Assembly: GCA_036250225.1 (NCBI GenBank)
Contig: JAPZLL010000005.1
Location: forward strand, 1,178,001 to 1,242,000
From: Cercophora sp. LCS_1
Lineage: Eukaryota; Ascomycota; Sordariomycetes; Sordariales; Lasiosphaeriaceae
Reading direction: 5' to 3'
DNA length: 64,000 nt
Below the pieces are notes generated by a model. The model worked only from the letters and a program-made list of their open reading frames with translations, ran no database searches and was not told the DNA's origin. The position numbers were made by a program, and so were the translations under genes. Each line of letters opens with the position of its first letter. Within the stretch, counting starts at the first letter, position 1. Below, piece after piece: positions 33,842 to 44,275 of the stretch.

Positions 33842-34969
33842 ATGGACGAGCTCGGCGAGGAGGACGGCAGTCAGCAGGTGTCGGCTGCGGCCGAACAAAT
33901 GCAAGAAAGCACACGGAAGCAGATGGGTCGTCCAAAGAGACAACCGGTGTAAGTGGTTGCCTCAGCTAATCCCCTGGTCCGCAGAAGATATTGATATAGC
34001 CTCAGTGCCAAACCATCCAAGGTCCGTGAACTTGCTCCGAGGGTCGCTCCTCATGCCCCTCAGCAAGCGCCAAATATGGGCACGGGACAGGAAATATTTG
34101 ATGAGAATCGAGTCCGAACCTTCCCGCTCAGCATCCGGGGCGAAGCATCGGTGACGGCCCAGTGCACAGCACAGTCTCTCAGCTTCACCGAGTCTGTATC
34201 TCCACCCACCATGCGCGGCATTGCGGAGCATTACGACTATGACACCACAGTCTACACTACCGCTGTTAGTACAAAGTTCGGCCAGGGTGGGTACGCCCCG
34301 GACCACCCCGAGGGCACATGGTGGTATCTCGGATATTCTCACCCAAGCCAGATCTACTACCCTCCCATGTCAGGCATCGATTATAGACCGGGCTCATTTC
34401 CAGTCACCCAGCCGGTGCAGCATTTCTCACAAGCGGCCACTGTTAAGCCGAAAAAGTTCGACAGGAAAAGGACAATCGAGATGACCGTTTGGACCACACC
34501 AGATGCAGGCGGGAACTCGAATGCGTGCATATTCGACGATGTTCTTGTGAACGAGAACAGCCCTTATAGTGTGATGAGACACGACGTCGCCGAGGGTTTG
34601 CAGTTGACGATCCGAGAGCTTCCCGATCCCCGAAATGTCTACACGGAGAAAGGCCGCGTGACGCACCGTCACTGCGCTCTGATACTTTACCAGTTCGGAA
34701 CTTTGCTGGGCCCCGGAGTTGAAGCCCTCCCGCCGAGTGGGGCTTGGGTCCTAGTTTCTCCCAAGAACCAGTCTCGAGATAGTCCACGACTCACGATCGG
34801 TCGTGAGTGGACCGAGCGAAACGTTTATCACACCCATGATCTCCTTGAGTGGGATCAAACATACGTTGCTGAGCCTGACCAGGATGACTCAGAGAATATC
34901 CCGTGGTTGCAGCTCGCAGACTTGAAATGGTATGCTACCGAATTAGACAGAACCTCTAGCAAAAGCTAA
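33842..34969 (+). CDS. Retropepsin-like fold protein with an acidic, GRPKR-containing N-terminus (pair B, plus-strand member)
   Basis: Two exons (33842-33948 and 34000-34969) give 358 residues. The 51-base intron has a perfect GTAAGT donor, a GCTAAT branch point and a TATAG acceptor, and joins the frames cleanly. Exon 1 encodes an acidic, Gln-rich start ending in MGRPKRQP, which resembles the core of an AT-hook. Then comes an aromatic-rich region (YDYDTTVYTT, GTWWYLGYSHPSQIYYPP). The C-terminal half has retropepsin-like spacing: IEMTVWTTP, NENSPYSVM at the DTG position, TEKGRVTHRHCALILYQFG, and the closing PRLTIGREWTER. The catalytic Asp is missing. A second intron-like sequence (GTATGC at 34930, GCTAACAACTGTAG) overlaps the stop, so the last few residues could differ. 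Confidence 0.5.
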
Positions 34970-36688
34970 CAACTGTAGAAGGCGGCATCTCTTTTTTTAC
35001 GAGTCGTGAGGGGGACTGTGTTACCGGGTGCAGGAGGGATGCTTATGGTATGTCGCCGACATAAACCATTTGAGCCTCACCATGTGACAGCTGGATGTGC
35101 AGCGCTGACTTCCAATAGGGATAAGCCGCTCGATCTTTGTCTCCCCAGGTTTCATCGGGTGCCTGCAGTCACTGTCAGGGGCCGCGTTACTTTTGTTGTC
35201 GCACGAAGCGGTCAGGAAACGAGGACCGTCTGGCTTCCGATTCGTCTCAGCCCCACAAAGCCAGGCGACATGTCACACCACTTGAGCCCCTGGCCAAGGT
35301 ACACAAGAATTGGACCTCTCTGTCTCTGCGGTCTCCCTCAGAGATCAAGTGGTTGCTGTGTGTCAACTGGCTGGTGAGTAACTGGCGAGTCAGCTTCGGA
35401 CTGCTACAACGAACAAATCGAAACCTCCGGCGTTGATCGCAGGCGCCTGTTTGGCTGGGCTCCATTTCCGATGTCTCTTGATTTGCCCATCGGGTCTGGG
35501 ACATAGATCCATCTGATTGGCGTTGATGATCTTGGGTAGAGTTGGGCATCACACTCGTTTGTACGAGGGAATATCACGACGTCTTGGTTTTGTTGGCTTC
35601 ACCATCATCTCCGCTCACAGCATTTTCGTCCCCCTCGCGTATGATTCTGTGTTTCCAACGTCTCCACGTTATTCCTTAGGGAGGAACTTCCATGGAGGAA
35701 CTTGAGGAGATGTTGAAACACATACCCAATGCGAGGGTTGGCATTTGTATGCGCCTTCATATCCGCGATGAATTTTTTTGTTATATCTTGTATCTCATCT
35801 GTCAGATAGCTCCGTTAGATAGCCTTCATACCCCGCAGTCATTACCGCAACTTTTCTGGGTTCACCGAAACGTTTTGACCTTAGAGATGTCAAGCTGTAC
35901 CGTCGATATGAAGGTAGCCCCGTAGCGAGAGGTATCCCTATCAGAGATTAAGGTTCAGTGATTTTATATCGAGTCAGGGCTCATATTCTGAATCAAACAA
36001 GCGGCGTTCATTCGGTCTTGCGAAGCAAACCGACGTTGCCAATCCGGGCTGGGCCGTGTACAATAGGGTTGAGCCACCACCGCATTCTGTAACCGTAGAT
36101 AAATGGATCGCTTTGCATACTATGAAACGATTGCGTGGAAATAAACTCTAGACCAAGTATGTAGCAAGGATCACAGCGGGGATACCCTGACTCAAACAGG
36201 GTGGGCTCGCTAAGGGACCAGCGTTACAATGGCTGGCAGGCATCTGCGCGTAGCCGTGATAATGGAGGAGTTTGGTGAAAGGCTTCGTGCGTATGTGCAA
36301 TACTCCTATTAACTTATCTAACCTTCCTAGTATTATTCCTTCGTTTAGGTCTTTGTCCACTACACTCGAGCACATTTGATAATAGTCAAACAAACTGATC
36401 GGCCTCTCAAGCTCTCGACTCCACAGACCTGCCAGAAAGATCGGCGCTTGAAGGTTTCCCCAATGCAAGTGTCTGAGCAATAATCGACAGAAGCAGGAGA
36501 GGTATTTATCAATCCAAGGTGATAAATTGGATGCGAGTGAGGGAAGGTTGACGACTAGAAGCTGTCAGCTCGCAGTCAAGCAAGCTACTGGAGGAATGAA
36601 CAGGGGTATACCGGTGCAGCAGGGGTACCTCATTCGCTCGCTTGGGTCATCCGACGTCCCGATGTTCCCGGTAACGCCCCAAACAGCT
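34970..36688. other. Intergenic region between pair B and pair C
   Basis: About 1.7 kb. It holds a possible relic at 35006-35377 (separate entry). The rest has short frames without recognisable domains. Confidence 0.4.
35006..35377 (+). pseudogene. Possible relic of a further retropepsin-like gene
   Basis: A 123-codon open frame without its own convincing start. It contains strand-like sequence RGRVTFVVARSGQETRTVWLPIRLSP, here noted only by its pattern of alternating hydrophobics, like the middle strands of the neighbouring retropepsin-like proteins. A good intron lies within (GTATGT at 35047, AATAG before 35119). It could be a decayed copy or an unrecognised downstream exon of the pair B gene. 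Evidence is weak. Confidence 0.2.
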
Positions 36689-37591
36689 TCAAGATCGGTC
36701 CGGATATTCACCAGGGTCAAAGTCTTGACCTTGTTGCGAGGCAAGCTGATGTGTCCAGTCCAAAGACATTGAGATACGGCTTGGGTCTCCAGTCTCCATG
36801 TAATACTCATGGGCGGAGCGTTCCCACGCCTGAGCAAATAGCCCAGAGAGCTGGTGGCCCCACGAGCCACGTCGGTCCGACGTCCGCGTTGCCAGGCCAA
36901 CTGCGCCTGAGCGGCTTACCCCTGAGTCCGTCGACAAAGGGCTGTCTTGTCCCAATCGCTTGGGTCTAGACAAAAGTGGTCGGCGATGTGCTGGGCTACT
37001 ACTTCTAGTCCTCGGCGTCGTAGCGGAGCTGCTCGTCTGCGAAGGCATATCATGTTCGCGGTGCCGTAGCGCCGGTATGGCCGAGCCTCCCTGTCCATGT
37101 TTCCTAAAGTTTGTACCGAGTCTGTGACTCCGCCGCGCCCATTCCAAGTCTTCCATGGTGATACCGTAGCCCTTTACCACCGAGGCGCCTGGTGTAACAA
37201 GGTGTCGTGTCTCGAAAGAGGTGTTCGAATCAGCACAGAACGCCCATCTAAGCGTAGCATAGACTGGCCCATCGCCCCTCGACAAGATTTGTTCAAAAAA
37301 ACATCGAAGTCCTTCAAGATGCGGCCAGAAAAACACGGGATCGAATGTGTTTTCGCCTCCAGGGGAGCTGGCACATTCTGCAGTCAGCGAGCGCCCCTGG
37401 TGGGCTCGGTCTGTCTCGAAGGTTGTTCCCAGAATCGTCGCCGAAATGAGTATGATTCCGATTATAATGGGTTGCACCTGTTCATTGTCAATGCGCCATT
37501 TGGTAGATGGTTGGACGTCAAGCATTTGACAACATACCGAGTGGCATATCTCCTGACTAGCAGTAGCCATCGAGCCTTGCACGTGCGCCAT
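36689..37591 (-). CDS. Protein with LxWxF...TRH segment and A-x3-Y-x3-G-D motif (pair C, minus-strand member)
   Basis: Two exons (37591-37538 and 37477-36689) give 280 residues. The 60-base intron (GTATGT donor, CAG acceptor) is a stop-free multiple of three, so retention would add 20 residues. Near the N-terminus is a hydrophobic run PIIIGIILISATILG, possibly a membrane anchor or a buried strand. The central block VYATLRWAFCADSN followed by SFETRHLVTPG aligns by eye with YFCQLEWKFPGTERP and KFSTRHVLVDDG of the protein at 31742-32686, with nearly equal spacing. A Ser/Arg-rich linker follows. The tail WERSAHEYYMETGDPSRISMSL carries the shared partner motif. No known family is recognised; the relation to pair B is the main evidence that it is a real gene. 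Confidence 0.45.
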   Translation of the reverse strand: MAHVQGSMATASQEICHSVCCQMLDVQPSTKWRIDNEQVQPIIIGIILISATILGTTFETDRAHQGRSLTAECASSPGGENTFDPVFFWPHLEGLRCFFEQILSRGDGPVYATLRWAFCADSNTSFETRHLVTPGASVVKGYGITMEDLEWARRSHRLGTNFRKHGQGGSAIPALRHREHDMPSQTSSSATTPRTRSSSPAHRRPLLSRPKRLGQDSPLSTDSGVSRSGAVGLATRTSDRRGSWGHQLSGLFAQAWERSAHEYYMETGDPSRISMSLDWTHQLASQQGQDFDPGEYPDRS

Positions 37592-39289
37592 GACTAAGGT
37601 GGATGGTGATATATGCGCTAATGTTGAGAAGTTGGAAAAGTACCAAGGGTGTCCAAGATGAATGCTCACTAGTGTATTGAGATGTGAGGAATCAAACTAT
37701 GCTCCAGAGTCGTCATGAAGGCATCTTATACCGTTGATCCAAGTTTGCCTCGCCACATCGTTCGGGCATCCCTTACCGAAAAAAATGGTCCGCCTCCTGA
37801 CTATATTTTGAATTGACTTCGAGTTGAATTTTCATTCATGTTGTTTTGTGGTTGCGGCTGTTCAGGAATGTGAGGCAACTCATACGCTTTGTGACTGGTC
37901 GAGGTGAAGGAGACTGGCAAGGCAGCCAATAACAACCCTTGAACTCACCGGGCAAGAGAGACATGAAGTGTTTGCTCACCGTCGCCCCCCGCTGGAGTGT
38001 TTGGCGAATTTGAAAAAGAGTTGAGGATCCGTGGTGGCAGCTTTGCTGCGAGGCTACGCAAAATTGAAATCACATCACGACAAAGCTTCTAGGATGGCCG
38101 ATTACCAAGGAGGATAGGGTGGTAAGTGAAAGTTCCAAGAGAGTCGTGCGCCCTGCAGGAGAGACCAAAATTGAGGCCCGCCTGCTCTTGCCATTGCGTT
38201 TGTCGCCAATTCAGGTCGCCCGCTTTGGCCTCACCTCCCCCGCCCGACAGCCATCTTTCCCCCTCCAAAGTCACTCTTCGATTCCGTGCAACTTTTAGAC
38301 ACCTCAAGGGACTGGGTACCCAGGCAGCCGTGGGTGCTTGCGTAATCTATGGGGCCTGGTTTCCTGAATTTACATTTTCCCCTTCCAGATTATATCTTCC
38401 ATTTCCGTTTCACCCAGGTCCACGCGATATCCGTCTCAGCCACGATATGTCCAATCTCTCCCACGCCTTGTCACATTATGGCCGCTCCTTCGGAAATTTT
38501 GACTAAACCCTCAGCAAACGCAACAAACTTGAAAGTCAGAATACCTGCCAGTGGAGGGAGCTGTCGCAGGCGAGCTGCACCGCCCTGGTTCACCCTACAC
38601 TTGCAATAACCTCGGAACGCGAGCATTGTGCCGCCATGATGCCCGCCGCCATGCGATACCTCAAGCGCCTCAAGCCGCGCGCTTCTCGTTGCTGTCAGAG
38701 GGCTGACGGACCTTGCCTCTGACGCCACCGTAGAGTAGGTTCTAATCGTCCATTTTTGGACATCGATGTTGGAACCTGGCCCTAGGTCTGCTAGGTGTGG
38801 TACAGGAAATTCCACTTGAACTTAGAGGGAGGTCCGCCTCGCTATTTGGCTGGTTGGCAACCTCGTCGCGAGTTCCCAGGCCGTTTCCCCGGCACCTACC
38901 GCATTCCCCATTTCGGCTTGTATAAACCGTATCAGACGCTTTTACAATCGGCTCCAAGTTAAGTTCAGCAGTCGCAACCGTTGCTAGCCCCTGGCCGTTT
39001 CTCGGGAGTCACAGGAATCGGCCTTGCTGCGGGCAACGTCCATGGAAAGGGGTAATGGAAAACACAAGAGTGAAAATTCCACAACCACCACCCTCGACAC
39101 AGGGGCCTGGCTCCAGTCGTAGGATACGATGCCTTCCCATCGGCCTTACTTAGTCTTCGTGTGAGCCCACCCTCATTCGTGAGGATGGCATCCGGATCGT
39201 CCGCCCTAAGAACCCAGGACTCAGGCCGACCATCCTTTCCATACTTATATCCTTGGTTTCCCTCACAAGGTCGAAGATCTTAGTGGTAA
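37592..39289. promoter_or_regulatory. Shared upstream region of divergent pair C
   Basis: About 1.7 kb separates the two divergent starts. No gene is supported inside, and I could not pick out a motif shared with the corresponding regions of pairs A and B. Confidence 0.4.
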
Positions 39290-40109
39290 ATGGACATATC
39301 CTATGATGCCACCATGAATCCCCAGGCCCAACACCAACAAAATGCGTTCTTCTTTTCTCAACCTGGATTTCCTCTCGGTGCACATGGTGGTATCACGTCG
39401 CCCGCCCCTGACGACATCAACCATGTTATTCATGGGGAGCCATTCGATCACTTCATGAAAAAACATGAGGCGCTTGCGTCAAATAACGATGAGCTTCGCG
39501 CGGCTATCAAACTTCAGGTCGACACGGCCGACGAAATCGCGAAACAGACTATGGCTGCTAGCCCTGAGATGGTCAGCCATCTCAATTCGGGGCCGATATC
39601 CAGGCTATCCAGCGGTCGATGCGTCAACAATCAGTCAGTACTGTTCAACATGAACCCCGAGGTAGAGACGTTCATTCCAGCAGGTCTGTTTGTTGCCGCC
39701 CGGGGTTTCACCTGGTACACGGACGGTATCCTTTGCAGCGAACATTACCCCGTTTCTATGATTACTCTGGACACTTTGATTGCTCTCAAATACTCGGTCG
39801 CCCAAGCAAAGATGAAGGTGGTCATGAACCCCAGGGGTGGTCAGTTCCGTCCTCTCGGCGTCGCGCGGCTGTACGTCAAGTTTGTCGACGACCCCAGGAT
39901 CAGAATGAACACCGAGCCGGGGTTCTTCGTTAAGTAACATCTCCCTCCATACCCTCTGCCCCCTGATATATGCTTACATGTGACGCAGCTTCTTGGTGGT
40001 TGATAAAAGTTCAGAGGAGACTGGATTCATGTTGGTCATTGGTGGCCGCCATGATATCGATCGGAGGAAGCAGATCATTTTCAACGCTTCTACGGCAGCG
40101 AACCCCTAA
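39290..40109 (+). CDS. Retropepsin-like fold protein (pair C, plus-strand member)
   Basis: Two exons (39290-39933 and 39989-40109) give 254 residues. The junction completes the codon for Asn in FFVNFLVVD and keeps the fold continuous, which supports the model. Residues 60-110 are helical and charged (KKHEALASNNDELRAAIKL). The C-terminal half fits a retropepsin fold better than its neighbours: WYTDGILCSEHYPVSMITLDTLIAL at the active-site loop, then GQFRPLGVARLYVKFVDD, then FLVVDKSSEETGFMLVIGGRHDI. One Asp is present in the loop (TDG-I), but the order is not the DTG triad, so catalysis is doubtful. A retrotransposon protease domain is one possible origin; I see no integrase, reverse transcriptase or LTRs nearby. 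Confidence 0.5.
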
Positions 40110-41705
40110 CTACAACTACAATACGTTTACCCGTTGGAGGGTAAGACCAAACAAGTTCTGCGCGGCCTCCTCCAACGTACTGAGGCTATTTCGTGCTGGA
40201 GCCTTCCAGGATCAGCATGTGTGATGTTAAGGAGAGAGGTAGGGTGTGGGGAGCAGAGAGGCGGAGGGAGGTTTCTCTATCACGCTGTCTTCCAGATTGA
40301 ACCCAGGACAGTATAGTCTAGCAGCCTCCTACTTTCCAATTATCTCGCCTGAAAACTTCTACATACGAATCCTTGACTATCCTATCTATTCGTGACACCC
40401 GTTGACACTTGAAGATAATCCGAGCATCACCAGAAGGCGGATAATCAAGCGGGAGGTCCCAGGCGAAAAGCCTTGACGCACGTGGGCATGCATAATGCGA
40501 ACTGAATGCACAATACAGAATGTGGTAAATGGAACTTTGCTGCTGCAGTACCAAGTCTCGCGGGATACGCATGTCCACCACCCTAGGGTGTCCCGGATCC
40601 CCTCGAGGATTTTCCAAAATGCCTGTTCATCAGCCATGCCGCACCGCCTCGAAATCACCTGATGGCGCAAAGTAGGTTCGAGGCATGCAGCTCCGATGAG
40701 CACATTTGTGCGGATCCACAGGAACACACATGAGTTCCAGACAGGGACAATGGGCTTGACCCGGAAACGCATGCGCCTCTGACACAATGGAATTGTTTAC
40801 CCGCCAATTTGAGATACCTCGCATCGGTTTTTTCTTCTCCATGGTTACTGCTCAATTTTACAACGGCTCGACGCCTCCAACGGCTGGAAGTGCTGCCCGA
40901 GCAAGGCAGAAGCGGCGGCCCAACGACCAGGCCCACCCCATCCCGGAACGGACCGGCTTCTGTTCGCCCTCCATTTCGCAATGAAAATTGAGAACCAAAA
41001 AAAAAAAAAAAAAGCCAAAGCGATCGACCCCCATGTCACAACGAGGCCTCCTTTTCCGCCTACTGAGCACGGCTATGTGAGGTGTTGTTGGTTGGTGTTT
41101 TGCCCACACATTTGTTTCACAACAGACGGCAAGGTGCCTTACGTAGGGCTCTACTCTGACGTTAGATTTTAGACAGGTCGTTGGGGGGACGGGATCCACG
41201 GATCTGCACAGTATCTAGGTTAGCCCAAGCTAAGGTCCCGGTGGGCAAGGCACAGCACCACTACCGGGCTGGGGAGAGCTGGACAGGGGGAGCTCGTTGC
41301 CCAAAGGAGAAGCCTTTGGCGGGGTAGGCCACACCACGCGCGGGATGGCGGTGGCTGATTGTGGCAAATATTTACATTCAGGAGCACACGCTCGCGAAAG
41401 CGTAGAACTGAAATTCCAACGCCAAGAGCTACCCAACGTTGCCGCCTTCGCATCTTCGGCTAGGGTCATCTGCGATTTCCACAAGACTTTGTGCCACCAC
41501 ACTATTGCATCGACCAGATCTTATGGCCTCCGAGGGCTTCTGTTAAAACTGCAAACACTCTAAGCTTTGTGTCACGATAACACCCCTTTTTTGGCGTGCG
41601 AGAAGGGTGACGTGGCGAAAAGGGGCGCATAGCAACGCAGTTTGCGATCTCACGCCACTTCGATGACCAGTAGAAGAAATGAAACCGAGGAAAGCAACAA
41701 CTTAC
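40110..41705. other. Intergenic region downstream of pair C
   Basis: About 1.6 kb. It has a run of 18 A (40998-41015) and scattered short frames without domains. The end that should carry the last exon of the carboxylesterase shows no esterase-like sequence. Confidence 0.4.
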
Positions 41706-43219
41706 GGCGGATTTGACAAGTAAAGCAACTTTCTCGCAAGAACTCAGTCATCCTTGCAGCTTGTGTCCCGTACTTGGATCTGCCCCCTGGTTTGGGATAA
41801 AAACTCTCAATCTCTGCGTTGATACCCGCCTCTCGCGTGTAGTTCGGGAAGACCGAGTCGAGGAATCTTGAGAACTGTGCATCAGTCTGAATGGCGCCGC
41901 TGACGAACAGACTTGATTCATCAGCCGTATGTGAAAGGATAGCCGACTCAACTGCCTTCCAGTAATGTCCCGTAGCCAACTCGAGCTGGGGCATCTGTCG
42001 GATCAAGGAGCCGTCCGGCGTTGGGCCGTCAGCCGTCGTTCCCGGTGTCTGCTGCTCATTGAGTTGTTTATTTGCCCTAGCCAGTGTCGCGATATCTAAG
42101 GCACGCAGACAAGCAAGGCGTTTGCCGTGGCAACCTGCTAGGGACGCGAACTTTGCAAAAGTATCCTCGACAGCGCCGGCACGGTCCTAAATCGGCTGAA
42201 AAGCTGGTGACTGGAGAATAGCTTTCGAGAGAAGTGGGTCCAGCTCTCCTCCATTCCCGACCAAGTGATGAATGATCGACCCAGCACCGGCGCTCTCACC
42301 CACTGCCGTCACTTTGGTTGGATCACCCCCGAGAAGATGAATATGATCGCGGACCCATTGGAATGCCGCGCGTTGATCCCAGAGGCCAGCGTTGGGAACG
42401 CCTTCTCGTTCCACCGTGGTGCCTCCTAGCCAGCCAAATGTCGGTAGCCGATAGTTCATGGAGACAAAGATCATACCATTGTCCACCGTTCCCATCATTC
42501 CTGAGCCGTCGTACAAGGGCAGGTTCGGCATAGATTTCTCGCCAAACATATACGCCCCGCCGAAAATCCAGACCACAACTGGTAGTTTCAAGGAAGGGTT
42601 TCTCAACGCCTTACCGGGGACGTAGACATCCAAAAACAGACAATCCTCGTCCCCTCCCTGAAACAGCGGTACCGGTATGCCTCCCAGGAACTGATTGATC
42701 GCAGCTCCCACAGGAGAGACATTTCCAGGACCGACCAAGTTCATCCCGGAAACAGCAGACTGGATACACTTGGGGTCCATAGCTCCCATCCTGCAACGTC
42801 GAGTTGAACTTTGGAGGAGCCGGCTTTGCCCAACGAAGCTCGCCCACTGGAGGCGCCGCGTAGCGAATATTTCTAAACACGTACCTGCAAACCAGTTAGT
42901 GTTTTTTTTGCTCCCCTCAAGTGGTGTGTGAAGAGCAAGTTCGGCATCTGACGCTGAAGGCATCAGAGCAAGGTAACCAGACCCCTTCCCAACCAACCCA
43001 TCCCACTTACATATCACTCAACTCCCGATGTGACGCCGCCCTCCAAGCCCCATACGGAAGCGCCAAGATCGGTAAACTCGACCCCTTTTGAAAGCTAACA
43101 CCCAAGTTGTTCACAGGTAACGACAGAACCCCCAAAACAGAGTGACAAGACAACAACGAACCAACGAAACAAAAACACACTAAATTATCCCTCAAAGAGA
43201 ACGAACGACTATCCCGCAA
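41706..43219 (-). pseudogene. Type B carboxylesterase/lipase, decayed
   Basis: Recognised by LPYGAWRAA, RNIRYAAPPVGELRWAKP, EDCLFLDVYVP, VVWIFGGAYMFG, NAGLWDQRAAFQWV and the nucleophile elbow GESAG. At least three defects are visible. A one-base shift near 42768-42776 separates STLQDGSYGPQ from the following CIQSA frame. An in-frame TAG at 42187-42189 falls where these enzymes usually have Trp before DRAG. The last exon stops at a GTAAGT donor (41706) with nothing esterase-like beyond, so the catalytic His is lost. I also see no ATG in the first exon frame. The intron 42885-43010 splices correctly. The family normally has 550 to 600 residues; about 440 are traceable. Sequence error could explain the frameshift but not all defects. 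Confidence 0.8.
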
Positions 43220-43570
43220 GAACGGACAAAATCACAAGGAAGCACACCATCCATTACGTACTCCAACGTCGCACAACACCTACAAAACCCGATCCACCGG
43301 ACCGATCGATTCCCCAGGCCCCCAACATCCATTCACCAACCGTTACGCCCCCTGCGCCGTGACGAGACCCGGTATTCTAACTGCGAAACGGGCCGCGGCA
43401 CACACACGGCGCATCGTTCATTTCACCGCAAGAAAAGCTTCGCGGCATCTCATGGTTCGATTGGACGCGTCGCGTCGCCGCTACCGACGAGAAATTGTGG
43501 CGCTCAGGCGGTGAACCAATCCCAATGACGGATCCGGGAAACGCATCTCGAGCGACGACGAGATTGGGAA

Positions 43571-43605
<35 letters not shown>

Positions 43606-44275
43606 GGAAAGGAAAGATAAGATGGGATGGAGATCGACTTGAATCTGGGTGACTTTTAATGAAAATGGCACTTTGAAGGAAGGAGTGGTTGAGAGGACGT
43701 TGGGCTCTTGCAGCCACACTGGACCACGTGAACCGGAAGAAGTGCACAAGTGCAGGATAGGCCGCAGTTGAGGCCTGAGTTCGCAGGTTGGCCGAAGAAC
43801 CGGGCACTCGCCAGCTGCCAGTGGAGAAAAACCGTAGTGGTGTCACAGAGAAAAGGGCCGATGCCTGAGCGGTGATCGGAGGTGATGGGCTGGTGCCAAG
43901 CCGGTTCTCGGGGCCCACATCTCCGGACCTTCTGCTCCAGCCGAGTATCCGGACCACCTCAGCCCCGGAGTAGCACCCGCCCAGTTTTAGCTCATGATTG
44001 CAGAGATGGTGTAGTAGATGAGGGAAAATCTAAAGTCATTTCGTCAAGTGCTGTGTTGTCTCAATCTCGACCACTCGTGAAACCAGCAAAACGGTGTCTG
44101 GTTCATTCCTTCGCCCCAAAACGCCAGACAAGACCAAACCTCAATGCCATGCAAACCCAACCAGTAAAAATCAACCCAACAGCCTAGTATCATTCCTCTC
44201 ACCCAGGCAGAGCAAGAGGGGCAACAAATTCGTCCAATCATCCAAGGAACCCATTCCACCACTAGAAACCTATGA
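43220..44275. other. Intergenic region with a (GA)n run
   Basis: About 1 kb between the decayed esterase and the SH3 gene. It contains a (GA)n microsatellite and no supported gene. Confidence 0.5.
43573..43602 (+). repeat. (GA)n microsatellite
   Basis: About fifteen uninterrupted GA units. Confidence 0.9.
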
